From assembly GCA_037349105.1 (NCBI GenBank), contig JAYJMM010000086.1, positions 1,361,501 to 1,425,500 of the forward strand: a DNA stretch of 64,000 nt, in the 5' to 3' direction. How positions within the stretch are numbered: the stretch's first letter is position 1; every line of letters begins with the position of its first letter. This document shows positions 11,301-20,879 of this stretch, piece after piece. Position numbers and translations under genes: made by a program. Source of the DNA: Limnomonas spitsbergensis. Taxonomy: Eukaryota > Chlorophyta > Chlorophyceae > Chlamydomonadales. The notes beneath the pieces were generated by a model that saw nothing but the letters and a program-made list of their open reading frames with translations, did no database searches and had not been told where the DNA came from.

Positions 11301-14300
11301 GATGCAACATGCCCTGCTCTCCTAGGGTCACTGGCCGTACGCCCGTCAAGGTTAGGTCCCGATCGGCCCAGTGGCCGCCACCCAGCGGCCTGCCAAAGGT
11401 AGTCTGACACGCAATGATAAGAACACCAGATTCTTGACAGTCCTCCCCCCTCCTCACCCCGCCCTTTGAACTATCTGCCCCTGCTCGCAATGCGGCGCCC
11501 GTGCCTGGTCCAGATTTGCCGGGCGGCCTGCCCGAGCGCATCCCACTGAATGGCCCCGAGGATCTGATCAGCCCTGACCCGCCCACTACCTCTGTACCCT
11601 CTGAATCCCCCTCCGCTTCCTCTACCCTCTGACCTCTACCTCTCTGACCTCTGCGTCTCTGCCGTCTGCCTCTCTGACCTCTGATCTCTGCCTTTCTGAC
11701 CTCTGACCTCTGCGTCTCTGACCCCTGGTCTCTCAGCCTCTCTACTCTCCGACCCCTCTCCCTCTGTATCCTCTGCCTCTCTGGTATTCAGAGGCAGTGA
11801 GATTCTCTCTGCATCTCTGATGCATCATCTCCCTACCCTCGGCCTTTCTGACCCCTCTGCACATGATCACTGATATCTCTGCCCGTCTGATCTCTCTGAC
11901 CTTACAGCGCCCATTCCTGGTCCTGCTGCGCCCGGCAACCTGCCCGAGGATCTGATCGGCCCCGTCTCATCCTCTGGCCCCTGCCTTCTGACCTCTCTGC
12001 CTTATTGCCTATGGACCTCTGATCTCTCTGCCCTCGGTCTCTCAGACCTCAGACCTTACCTCTCTGCCTCTCTGACCCTGCAGCGCCCATTTCTGGCCCT
12101 GCTGCACCCGGCAACCTGCCGGAGGATCTGATCGGCCCCGTCTCACCCCTTGGCCTCTGCCTCCCTGATGTCTGACCCTGCAGCGCCCATTCCTGGCCCT
12201 GCTGCACCGGGCAACCTGCCCGAGGATCTGATCGGCCCCGTCTCACCCCTTGGCCTCTGCCTCCCTGATCTCTGACCCTGCAGCGCCCATTCCTGGCCCT
12301 GCTGCACCCGGCAACCTGCCCGAGGATCTAATCGGACCCGTCTCACCCCTTGGCCTCTGCCTCCCTGATCTCTGACCCTGCAGCGCCCATTCCTGGCCCT
12401 GCTGCACCCGGCAACCTGCCTGAGGGTGTCCCACTGGACGGCCCCGAGGAGCTGCAGGGTCCCGACCCACTGGTCAGTCTGAGGGGACTGCTGGAGGCGC
12501 TGGAGCTCATGGACTCGGCAGTGGCGCAGAACATGTACCTGCCCAAGCTGCTGCTGTACAGGTGGGAGATATACCAGATGTACAGGTGGGGGATGTACCA
12601 GATGTACAGGTGGGGGACGTTCCAGATGTACAGGTGGGGGATGTACCAGATGTACAGGTGGGGGATGTACCAGATGTACAGGTGGGGGGTGTACCATATG
12701 TACAGGGGGGGATGTACCAGATGTACAGGGGGGATGTACCAGATGTACAGGGGGGGATGTGCCAGATGTACTTGTGAGGGTGGGGGATGCACCAGATGTA
12801 CAGGTGGGGGTTGAATATGTACCTGCCCAACCTGCTGCATCACACGCAGGATTGTCATCTCGGCCCCAGATCCTGAACCCTAAACCCTTCACCTTTTACG
12901 CACCATGGCTCCGCAACAGGTGGTTCAGTCTGCTGTGGATAAAACGAAACCCTGAACTAAAAAACTTGAACCCTGACCTAATGACCCTGATCCCCCTGTG
13001 CACATCACGGCATCCAGTACGGGGTTCAGTACTCCAGGCTGCTCTAGGATACATCCGTTACATCCCAAGCCCGAAATCCTGAACCCCAAACTGTGATCCA
13101 AATCCGAACCCTAAGTGTATTTAGTGTCTGTACCGGTTTACGGGCACAAGTCCCATGCATCAAATGTGATGCCCCGCTGCACTGTAGAAGCTTCGCAAAA
13201 CTTCACAGCCCTGAACCCTTAACCTGGACCTCACACACACACACAGGGGTATCCAGCAAGTCGTCCAGCGCGCGCCCCCCACGCCGCCGGACGCCTCCAA
13301 GCTTACGGAGCGCGAGCTGGGCGGCAAGTCGCTGACCATGAACAAGGGCACCATGTCCCGCGCCCAGTCCCGCGCGGTGTCCCGCCAGAACTCGGGGACG
13401 AGCATCGGCGAGTCCGTGCGCTCTCGGGCGCCCGGCGGCGGCTTGGGTGGCGGCGGCGGCGGCGGTGGCGTAAACCGTGACGTGCTGAACGCTCTGACCG
13501 GTGGAGGCGGGCTCGCGCCATCAGCAAGCGTGCAAGGTGGAGGAGGAGGGGCAGGAGGGCGGGAGGGGAGTATAGGGTCTGCTTCGCAAGCGGACCGGCA
13601 GGGCGGGAAGGGCGACCAGGCGCCGAGCCTGGCGGAGAGCGCCTGGCCGGACGAGCTGCTGCAGGTGTGGCCCGCGGGTGGGGTTGAGGGTTTGGGGTTT
13701 TGTAAGGGTTGAACATGTGACGCGAATGGGCGGAGAAAGGGCGACCAGGCAACAAGTTTGGCAGAGAGTCCCTGGGCGGATGAAGTGATGCACGTGCGCC
13801 ACAAGTGGGAGGGTTCAGGGTTTAGACTCAAACGTCAAGCCTGACCGGACAAGCTGCTGCAGTTGCGCCTTGGGGGTGGGGCTTAGGGTTTTAGGGCTCA
13901 AGTCAAACCTCAAACCTGGCCGGAAGGGCCTCCAGCTGGCACACCTCACACAAATGGGTTTAGGGTTGAGATTCACCCCAAACGGTAGGGTTGAGGGATA
14001 AGGGTTGACGAACCCTGATCAGAGGTTGAGCATGCTGCGGGTTTGTCGGACGAGGGGCGTCCCCAAGGCCGCCCAGAACCGGGTCATGCCCTGAACCCTA
14101 AACCACGCTTTGGGTGAAATGTTGTGAGGGGGGTAAGGCTTCAACCTTGACCCTGAACCCTAAACTGGGGAGTACCCTGAGCCCTAAACCATGGCTGCCT
14201 CTTAGGTTCCTCCCCATACCTGATTTTTGATTCCATGTGCTTCACTCTTGGTTGGCTGTAGGATCTCGCTGACCTTGGCCCTGACGGCGTTCCACGCATC

Positions 14301-17300
14301 GAGCTCCTGTGGCAGTGGCAGTGCCCGCTCACGAGCGGCGCGCACGTTGCCTGCATGGCCTGGAACCGGAAGGCGAGCGACCTACTGGCGGTCGGGTACG
14401 GCAACAACTCGTTTGAGGGAGGCGTGGACCACTCGGTGGCACTCAAGGTGCGTTGGTTGGTGGTTGGGGTGGTTGGCAGTTGGATTGTAAGGGGTAATCA
14501 GGGCGTGGAACCAACAGACCTGCGAGCGGCTGGCAGTCGTGTTGCAGCGACTCGTTTGTGGGAGGTGTGGACCATAAGGTTGCGCTGAAGGTGCGTTGGT
14601 TGGTGGTTGGGATGGTTGGCAGTTGGCCAGTTGGCGTTTAGGAGTAATCAGGGTGTGGAACCAAGATGCCTGCGAGCGGCCGGCAGTCGTGCACAGCAGC
14701 AACTCGTTTGAGGGAGGTGTGGACCATTCGGTTGCGATGAAGGTGCGGAAGCAGTTGGCTGGTATGGATGATGGCTGGTGGTTGGTGGCTCCGGGGGTGG
14801 GAGTGGAGGGTCCGGGAGGTGGGAGTGGAGGGGAGGGTGTGGGCAGGGGGCAGGTGTTTGGACAGGGGTTTGAGATAAGAGGTGCGTGGACAGGGGTTTG
14901 GGGTGCAAGAAGAGGCATTGTACCCTAATCATACAGGGTTTAGGGTTCAGGTAATTTGCCATGACCCAAAGCAGGGTTGGCGGACGAAGCAGAGGGGGGT
15001 GCCGGCAGTGGGGTGTGTGACTTTGTGCTTCAGTTTGTGAAGTGCCCCAACCTCACCCACTCTCCTGCGTCTCACTCTCTCACTCTTGCTGTCTCACTCT
15101 CACTCTTGTTGTCTCACTCTCACTCTTGTTGTCTCACTCTCTCACTCTCTCTCTTGCTCTCGATCTTGCTCTTGCTCTAAAAATCGAACGATTTCCTCGG
15201 ATTTTGCTTTCCAGGTTAGGGTGGCCTTTCAAAGCCTCAAGCACCCGTAGTGCCTCAAGCACCCGTAGTGCTTTGTGTGCTATTTTGTGTCCTGCCCCAG
15301 TCGCGCATGTACTTCATCGTATGTACTGCCCCAACCGCGCCTGTACTTCAACATGTGTCCTGCCCCAACCGCACCTGTACTTCTGCATGTATTAATGTTG
15401 TTTAACAGGGCATGGTGGCCTTCTTGTGCTCAACGCACCTCGAGTACCATATGCACTCTATTGTGTGACCACTGTCCAGACCCAGCCGCGCCTGTGCTTC
15501 ATCATGTGTACTGCCCCAACCGCACCTGTACTTCTGCATGTATTTATGTTGTTTAACAGGGCATGGTGGCCTTCTTGTGCTCAATACACCTCGAGTACCA
15601 TATGCACTCTATTGTGTGACCACTGTCCAGACCCAGCCGCGCCTGTGCTTTATCATGTGTACTGCCCCAACCGCACCTGTACTTCTGCATAATTGATGTT
15701 ATTTAACAGGGCATGGTGGCATTCTGGAGCCTGAAGAACCCGGAGTACCCGCTTTGGAGCTTCGAAACCAAGGCCGGAGTGACCGCGCTCGACTTTGCGA
15801 CACATGACCCCAACATCCTCGCGGTTGGGCTGTACGACGGCACGGTCGCGATCTATGACATCAAGTCGCGACAGGGCTCGCCGGCAATGGAGAGCGATGC
15901 GGCCACTGGCAGGCATACTGACCCGGTCTGGAAGGTGGGGGTTGGGGTCTGGATTGGGGTCGGGCTGGGCTGGGGTTGGGGTGTGGGTTGGGGTTGGGGT
16001 GTGGGTTGGGGTTGGGGTTGGGAAGTCCTAGCCGCAAAAGACCTAACTACTGGTACAGCATTTTTAACGTAGTTACCGGTACTTCCTCTGAATTTCCTTC
16101 AATTTAAGCTGTCGCTAATTTGATATCTTACACTTCTTATGTTGTAACACATGCCTTTGACATGATTGCCAGTCAATGTTGAGACTAAAATGGGGAACGA
16201 GACCACATAAAGGAGCTCTCAACCCTCAACCGGACCATGCAGGTGCATTGGCTAGACAACAGGAGGGGGGACATCTGAACCGGTACCCTAAACCCTGAAT
16301 CCTGACCCCTGAACGCTACAGGTGCGCTGGCTGGACCGTGGCCACGAGCGCGATGAGCCGCTCATCTCTATTTCGACCGACGGCCGCGTTACGCAGTGGT
16401 CCATAGCCAAGGGTCTGGAATTTGTTGACCTGATGAAGCTCAAACGAGTCCCGCGGCGCAACCAGAACGAGGCAGCGGGCGGCGGCACGGTGGCGGCGGC
16501 CACCGCGACCGCCACCGGCGGCAGCAAGGCTGCCGGTGGCGCCGGCGCCACGGGCGGCGCCGCCCCCGCCGCGGTGACGGAGCACGACGCGTTCATCAGC
16601 AGGCTGACGAGCGGGATGTCTTTCGATTTCAGCAGCCGGGACGAGCGCATCTACATCGCAGGTTTGTGCGTTGTTCAGATTTTGAATTCAAGTTTAGGGT
16701 TGAGGGTTCAAGTGTTAGGTCGAGAAAAAAGATTTACAGTATATTAAGATTTGAATCTAGGATTTTGATTCTGGCTGAGGTTGAAGATTAAAGTTGAGGG
16801 TTCAGAGTTGTATTTTGGTTCAGGGTTCAGATTTATATTTACGACCAGGATTTAGAAGTAGGTGGAGAGATTTAGATTCAGGTCCAGGTTTTAGGTGACC
16901 CTTCTCCTTTCCAGCAGCCGGGATGTGTACCTTGACGGAGCGCGCTGTCCAGGATATAGGGTTTAGGATATAGGGTTGGGGATACAGGGTCCAGGATATA
17001 GGGTCCAGGATACAGGGTCCAGGATACAGGGTTTGGGATATAGGGTCCAGGATATAGGAAACTGGCAACCATGTAGCTCTATCATGGCTGAATTGTACCC
17101 TTCCGAATATAAGCCGTGCTGTCGCGAACATCTACCCTCCCTTTCTTCTGCTCCCCCCCCCTCCAGCACACAAATGGGTACAGAGGATGTCTAGATCCAC
17201 CGCTGCTGCACCTCGTACAGTAAGGCACACCTGATTTGTTGCTGGGTATTAGTTGAATTCCTCTCACCCCTTCAGGTACTGAGGATGGCTGGATCCACCG

Positions 17301-18745
17301 ATGCAGCACCTCGTACAGCGAGCAGTACCTTGAAAGCTACCAGGGCCACATGGGCCCTGTGTACAACGTGCAGTGGTCCCCTTTCCGCAAGGACATGTTC
17401 ATCAGCGCGAGCGGGGACTGGACGCTGAGGCTGTGGCAGGAGGGCCGGGAGACGGCTTTGCTGCTGTTCCAGGTAGGGGCTTTAATCGGGACATCAAACC
17501 CTAAAGCATGAGCCCTGAACCCTATACATAAAACCCTGGAAGATGTGCCTTAAACCCTCAATATAAAACCCTGAAACATGAGCCTGGAACCCTAAACCCT
17601 CAAACTTGAGCCCTTCTTCCTCCACGGCGACCTTCCGCTGATGCCCTGACCAGACTTGGGTGTGGGCGTCTGTGTTATCATGCTGTATTTTAGTACTCGT
17701 AAGTCGCAGGGATGGGACACGTTGGGCTTTTTTTTGCTTTCCTGACTTTACCGTGGCCCGTTCCCTCTAAATATTCGGCCTCGGCACTTCTTGGGGGAAA
17801 ATACATTGATAAACGTTATGACGGAAACGCAACCTCAAAGAGTGATGGAATTTCTCCCTCCCCCTCCAGGCTGCCAGCCAAGAGGTAAATGACGTTCAGT
17901 GGTGCCCAACGAATGCGACCGTCTTCGGTGACGTCACGTCCGGAGGCAGGCTGGAGGTGTGTGGGGGGGGGGGGGCAGGGGAAGGGTGTTTGGTGACGTC
18001 AGAACCGGAGGCAGGCTGTAGGTGGGGGGGGTGACCATGAGGGGCCTGGCTCCGAAGCCACATGTGTGTTTATTTAGTGCGCACCAGAATACCTTTGGTA
18101 GGCCGCTGGGCAATTGCCTCTGGGCCGTTAGGGACCAAACCTTGATGGGCCTGCCCATGGCGGGTGGATCAGTAGCTGGGCTAGCTGCGCCAGGACTCCT
18201 CGTGGCAAATGTAGCTGAACACATCCTGGAAAAACTCGTGCAGTCCCCGCTCTCTTGCAGCTTCGGACCTTGGAACTCTTCACCTGAATCTCCCCCCTTC
18301 CCCCCTCATCCTCATCCTCATCTCCCTGTCCTACTCCCTGGCAGCTTTGGGACTCTCCACGATGAAACCAGTCGTGATGCACAGGTTCGGCCTGCTCCTC
18401 TCATACGTGTTCTTCTCCACCCACCATTATACACACGCTACCTACACCCTTAACCCTGAACCCCCTTCCCCTTCCCCTCTCTCCCTCTTGCAGCTCTGGG
18501 ACTTCGAACTTTCCACGGTGAAACCTGTCGTGACGCACAAGTCGGGCATGCGCCTGTCTTGCTTACTTTTCTCCACCAACTCCCCGGTGGTCGTGTGCGG
18601 CGGCGAGGACGGGGCTATCAGCGTCTTCCGCACGCACAACATCGAGCGCGAGTACGACACGATGGATGAGCAGCTCAGCCGCTTGGACGAGACCATTCGC
18701 GCGAATGTCATGAAACAGCAGCCGGGGCAAATGAACTCGGCTTAG
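5360..18745 (+). CDS. DNAI4: Axonemal dynein I1/f intermediate chain DNAI4 (WDR78, IC138 homolog)
   Basis: WD-repeat intermediate chain of the inner-arm dynein I1/f, which helps control ciliary bending. Fifteen exons join in phase: 5360-5546, 5775-5860, 6780-7014, 7432-7635, 9459-9544, 9719-9874, 10772-11000, 12384-12561, 13247-13664, 14262-14447, 15710-15934, 16322-16661, 17276-17472, 17870-17956, 18494-18745. The product is about 1021 residues; Chlamydomonas IC138 is of similar length. The start ATG has an in-frame TGA two codons upstream. Residues 92-105 (VVDDQGVDRTPRPL) match the family's N-terminal motif. An acidic/basic segment follows, then Ser/Gly-rich regions (319-394, 454-593). From about 594 come WD repeats: MAWNRKASDLLAVGYG, VTALDFATHDPNILAVGLYD, DGRVTQWSIAKGLEFVDLMK, VQWSPFRKDMFISASGDWTL and the terminal LWDFELSTVKPVV. 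The WDR78 signature around DGRVTQWS and DLMKLKR separates it from IC140/WDR63. The GC-rich exons contrast with repeat-packed introns. Confidence 0.92.
6258..6662. repeat. purine-rich minisatellite in DNAI4 intron 2
   Basis: About 25 degenerate units of roughly 17 bp of the type GGGGGGGCATGAGAGAG. All long open frames here (Met/Pro/Leu/Ser-rich on the minus strand) are products of the repeat. Confidence 0.9.
7015..7262. repeat. GA-rich polypurine tract at the DNAI4 exon 3 donor
   Basis: Almost pure GGGA/GGAG sequence begins directly at the exon 3 donor (GTGAGG at 7015) and fills the first half of intron 3. It includes a run of G near 7146-7162. Confidence 0.9.
7640..8060. repeat. 44-bp minisatellite following the DNAI4 exon 4 donor
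   Basis: About eight near-identical units, each with GGGGGCGACAGGGAGCGGGG followed by CAGAGGGAGGGAGCAG, start just after the exon 4 donor. Differences in G-run length shift all reading frames, so overlapping open frames on both strands are artefacts. Confidence 0.95.
8159..8414. mobile_element. foldback/MITE-like element with terminal inverted repeats
   Basis: The ends are inverted repeats: GCGCACTTACCGTC at 8159 and its complement ending at 8414, followed inward by GGGACC on both sides. Further inward, AAACTAGCCCTT-type and AAGGGTGCTAG-type arms pair loosely. The centre (8249-8313) is a hairpin with arms of about 27 bp around a loop of about 10 bases. It has no coding capacity, lies in DNAI4 intron 4, and no clear target-site duplication was found. 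Confidence 0.7.
8440..8670 (+). repeat. two decayed copies of the DNAI4 exon 4 3' edge with its donor
   Basis: Exon 4 ends with sequence reading GAGGAGACGCC, then TTTATCTATGTGGTGCCAT and GTGCG. Copies occur near 8500-8537 (GCGGAGACACCG ... TTTGTGGTGCCATGTGCG) and near 8612-8662 (GAAGAGACGCCGACACG ... TGTGGTGCCATGTG). Both keep the donor dinucleotide but lack an open frame, so they are not counted as exons. Confidence 0.75.
9280..9420 (+). repeat. decayed copies of the DNAI4 exon 5 5' edge with acceptor
   Basis: The true exon 5 starts after TTTCAG at 9459 with GCGTGACTGTTGGAGCGGAC. Upstream copies read TCTTGCAGCTCACAAACG, then TCACTGTTGAAGCGGG and AACATGCAAAG (about 9351-9405), and TTCTTGCTGGAGCGGACTG (about 9283-9305). 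The first keeps an AG acceptor. Confidence 0.7.
9620..9720 (+). repeat. copy of the DNAI4 exon 6 5' edge
   Basis: About 70 bp before exon 6 (9719), the sequence CCCCTGCAGGCTGCCGACAA then ATACACCGACACCAAGACGC repeats the acceptor and first 30 bases of the exon with substitutions. It then decays into CCCTCAACCG. Confidence 0.75.
10540..10771 (+). repeat. two decayed copies of the DNAI4 exon 7 5' edge
   Basis: The real exon 7 begins GCTGCCGAGGGCGAGGACGC at 10772. Copies start near 10549 (CTCAGGCCGCAGAGGGAGAG) and near 10630 (GTCACTGTGGGCGAGGGGAC, with downstream CTGCCCAGCATCGTCCCGCT resembling the exon's GLPSIGQLA codons). Confidence 0.75.
11075..11225 (+). repeat. copy of the DNAI4 exon 7 3' edge plus short tandem units
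   Basis: GGGAGCGAGCTGCAGCACGT then GGAGGGGAATTCGACCAGAC repeats the last 50 bases of exon 7. It is followed by three to four units of GAGCTGCACCCTGATGAGG. Confidence 0.75.
11470..11600 (+). repeat. long decayed copy of the DNAI4 exon 8 5' half
   Basis: GCGCCCGTGCCTGGTCCAGA, then GGCCTGCCCGAGCGCATCCC and CTGAATGGCCCCGAGGATCT resemble exon 8 codons for APIPGPAAPGNLPEGVPLDG. No AG acceptor lies directly at its start. Confidence 0.7.
11895..12383 (+). repeat. tandem array of the DNAI4 exon 8 acceptor, about 102-bp units
   Basis: Four upstream copies (acceptors near 11908, 12083, 12182 and 12283) and the true site at 12383 each contain TCTCTGACC, (C)TGCAG or TTACAG, and GCGCCCATTCCTGGCCCTGC, followed by the first 60 bases of exon 8. 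The upstream copies diverge after CCTGCCCGAGGATCTGATCG. The last two periods are close to 101-102 bp. Confidence 0.9.
12555..12835 (+). repeat. donor-derived minisatellite after DNAI4 exon 8
   Basis: Exon 8 ends CTGCTGTACAG with donor GTGGGAG. The units GATGTACAGGTGGGGGATGT repeat about eleven times from the donor onward. Near 12815-12837 a larger copy, ATGTACCTGCCCAACCTGCT, repeats the exon's last codons again. Confidence 0.9.
13700..13880 (+). repeat. decayed copies of the DNAI4 exon 9 3' edge
   Basis: Exon 9 ends with codons for GDQAPSLAESAWPDELLQ. A copy at about 13735-13800 reads GGGCGACCAGGCAACAAGTT then TGGCAGAGAGTCCCTGGGCG. A shorter one near 13840-13866 reads GACCGGACAAGCTGCTGCAG. 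Neither joins in frame. Confidence 0.75.
14500..14745 (+). repeat. two decayed copies of the DNAI4 exon 10 3' half with donor
   Basis: The exon 10 end (codons GNNSFEGGVDHSVALK plus donor GTGCGTTGG) is repeated near 14520-14600 (GACTCGTTTGTGGGAGGTGT, then AAGGTGCGTTGGTTGG) and near 14660-14745 (AACTCGTTTGAGGGAGGTGT, then AAGGTGCGG). Confidence 0.85.
15290..15709 (+). repeat. tandem copies of the DNAI4 exon 11 acceptor, about 150-bp units
   Basis: TGTTTAACAGGGCATGGTGG occurs near 15400 and 15551, and the real acceptor ATTTAACAGGGCATGGTGG is at 15701. The preceding 120 bases (TGCCCCAACCGCACCTGTAC, TTCTGCAT) are also repeated. After GGCATGGTGGC the upstream copies run into TTCTTGTGCTCAA, which does not read through. 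Confidence 0.85.
16900..17060 (+). repeat. copy of the DNAI4 exon 12 3' edge and a GGATATAGGGTCCA array
   Basis: TTTCCAGCAGCCGGGATGTG near 16908 resembles exon 12 FSSRDERIY codons. After it, about eight units of roughly 14 bp (CAGGATATAGGGTC) repeat. Confidence 0.65.
17155..17225 (+). repeat. copy of the DNAI4 exon 13 5' edge with acceptor
   Basis: GGGTACAGAGGATGTCTAGA, then TCCACCGCTGCTGCACCTCG and TACAG repeats the start of exon 13 (codons TEDGWIHRCSTSY), with a stop and shifts. Confidence 0.75.
17965..18025 (+). repeat. copy of the DNAI4 exon 14 3' edge
   Basis: GGTGACGTCAGAACCGGAGG, then CAGGCTGTAGGTGGGG repeats the last 30 bases of exon 14 and its donor about 60 bp downstream. Confidence 0.8.
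18250..18420 (+). repeat. two decayed copies of the DNAI4 exon 15 5' edge
   Basis: A short copy lies near 18255-18285 (CTTGCAGCTTCGGACCTTGG). A long one at about 18338-18420 (TGGCAGCTTTGGGACTCTCC, ATGAAACCAGTCGTGATGCA, CTCCTCTCATACGTGTTCTT) precedes the true acceptor at 18493. Both keep an AG acceptor. Confidence 0.85.
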
Positions 18746-19100
18746 CTTAGGGAGTAGGAAGTGTTATTTATTTATTTGTGGCTCAGCTACCGTTCAGCTA
18801 CAATTCAGCTACCGTGCAGCTGCCTACTGGCCTCCAGGCAGGGGGGCTTTCATGCATGGCCCGTTAAGCTGTTTGGTCTCATGAAGACGGCTTAGCTTAG
18901 GGCCGTGTGGGGCTGATGAGGGAGGGGGGAGATGCAGGGGACGAGATCGTCCACGGTGGAATGGTGGGGGAGGGCTTGACAGAACAATCAATCATCTACT
19001 TCCCCCCGGTCTCTCTCTTTCTGAGAATGTGGGGTGGTAAGCTTTAACCAAAGGCTTCCCGGGGCGGCTAGGTTAACAACTACAGAGCTCTGGGGGGCAC
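18746..19100. other. 3' flank of DNAI4
   Basis: No exon was seen. It contains a cluster of CAGCTACCGTTCAGCTACAA-type units (18780-18825) belonging to the dispersed family described elsewhere. No algal TGTAA poly(A) signal was recognised close to the stop codon. Confidence 0.4.
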
Positions 19101-19104
19101 TGCT

Positions 19105-20400
19105 GCTGCTCTGTATGTCAATAACGTTACACCTCTGGGCCCGCTCAAAGCTCGGCCGCGTGGGCGCCCAACTGTTCAGAAGGGAGTAAAGAAGGAACTA
19201 AAAGGAAGAGAGGGGAAAGGAACAAAAGGAGAGGCCGGGAAGGCAAAGAAGACCAAGTCCAGCACCTGAGTTCCACTAGAGACTAGCCCTCAACAAAGCC
19301 TCTAAGAAAAGATAAGTCCAGAAATGCAAGCGTATCCCACCCCTGCTTGGCCGCGAGGGCGTTCCACTGATCAGAAGGGAGAAGAGAGGAAACTAAAAAG
19401 GGGTCAAACAGCAACAAAAAGGATTGAGAGAGAAGGCCAGAAAGGCCAACGACACTGGCCTCAGAAAGCCTGGAGACTAACCCTCAATAATGCCCACAGC
19501 ACAGTCCACAAAAGCAAGTGCGTCCCACCCATGCCCAGCCTGGTACAACTGGTGGAAGTTAGTGGCAGCGCCCGGAGGACCTGCCCATCCCCGCTCCCGT
19601 TACTGCTCCCTAACACTAGGGCAATGGAAGCATACATGCAACGCATCCTCTACATGCTCGCTATCCCCCGTGCCCAACACCGCTGGCAGCAGCGTTCCTG
19701 TCGCTGCTGACCGTTGCGCCGTCCTCTGGTATCAGCAGTGCTGATCACGCCAAGCCGCAGTCGCAAACTGATGCGCACACAAGCACACTCCCTCTGACTA
19801 GTGCGGCAGTTGGCTTGCGCCAGCACGGCACCTGCCGTGGACTGGAACCAGGCGCGGTAGGTCGCTGCAGATCTGTGCTCGGTGGTAGGGTCCCTGGGGT
19901 CCCCACCGCCGCTTGCGTCCAGCCGTGCTCGCTCGTAGGCTGCGGCAACGAGTGCCAACACCTCTGTGACGGGTAGGCGCTGTGGGGCAGCTGCTGCCTC
20001 GCGCAAGGTGGGGGTGGCTGCCCCCCGCTCCAGCTTCTTTAATGCACCCAGCAGATCAGAGCACCAGGTGCGGCCGCCAGTGCCCTGGCTGAGTGCAAGA
20101 TGCATATCTGATGCCATGGCTTGAGCCATGAAAGTGCTGTACTGCTTTGCCTCCGGTGCCACCGCTGCATTGTAGAAGCGGAGGATATGGGCCCACCAGT
20201 CTCGCTGTAGTGGCTGGAGCTGCAGCTCTCTCATGACTCCCCAACTGGCGGCTGGTGCAGGTAGCCCCGCAGCCTGGCGTAGGTGCTGAAGCAAGCTGGA
20301 CTGCATTTTGCTGGAGAGACATTGCCGCGGCCGGAGGCGCTGCGTACACAGCTGCCAGCCTGATGCGGGTTGGAAGATGGCGCCTTAGGCTGTGTATGTG
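19105..20400 (-). mobile_element. decayed LINE-type retrotransposon, 3' fragment
   Basis: On the minus strand, 20306 down to about 19650 is open and encodes a protein aligning with the second element at 36917-37670. Shared segments include RFYNAAVAPEAKQYS/RFYNAAVAPAAQPDS, SADMHLAVTQ-type and GDPRDPTTEHRSAA, plus a closing Cys/His motif (CCQRCWARG, then after a shift EDALHVCFHCP). This fits the C-terminal part of a non-LTR retrotransposon polyprotein. The reverse-transcriptase domain is missing. The 3' untranslated part (19105-19500) holds two tandem copies of a segment with GTTCAGAAGGGAGTAAAGAA-type sequence and ends at GTCAATAACGTTACACCTCT, as at other tails of this family. Frameshifts make it a relic. 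Confidence 0.75.
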
Positions 20401-20449
20401 TGTTGCATGCCAGCTGCACTTCGATGCCAGGAACATCCCCTGTTTGTTT

Positions 20450-20830
20450 GGGAAATGACGTTAAACCTTTGGGCCTTGCTCCAAAAGGCTTGGCCACAAG
20501 GGGGTTTAGCCGTCAGGTGTTTGTATTCGGTAACTGGAATCAATGTGAATGTCAGTTAATGACGTAACACCTCTGGGCCCTGCTTAAAAAGGCTTGGCCA
20601 CGTGGGCGGTTAGCCGTCGGGTGCTTGAATTTGCTTAATGGAATCAATGTGAATGTCAGGTAATGACGTTACAACTCTGGGCCCAGCTCAAAAAGGATTG
20701 GCCACATGGGCGGTTAGCCGTCGGGTGTTTCAATTTGGTACCTGGAATCGATGTGAATGTCAGTTACTGACGTTACACCTCTGGGCCCTGCTCAAAAAAG
20801 CTCAGCCACCTCGGCAAACGATGAATATCA
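20450..20830 (-). repeat. four tandem LINE-tail copies, about 103-bp units
   Basis: Units near 20453, 20558, 20662 and 20765 read AATGACGTTACACCTCTGGG, CCCTGCTCAAAAAGGCTTGG, CCACGTGGGCGGTTAGCCGT and TGGAATCAATGTGAATGTCA. The same end sequence occurs at 19110 and, inverted, near 38055-38110, where it closes a LINE copy. Confidence 0.85.
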
Positions 20831-20879
20831 GTATCTCGCCTTGGTTATTTGAAAGAGGTTAGCGGATGACGAATTCCTT

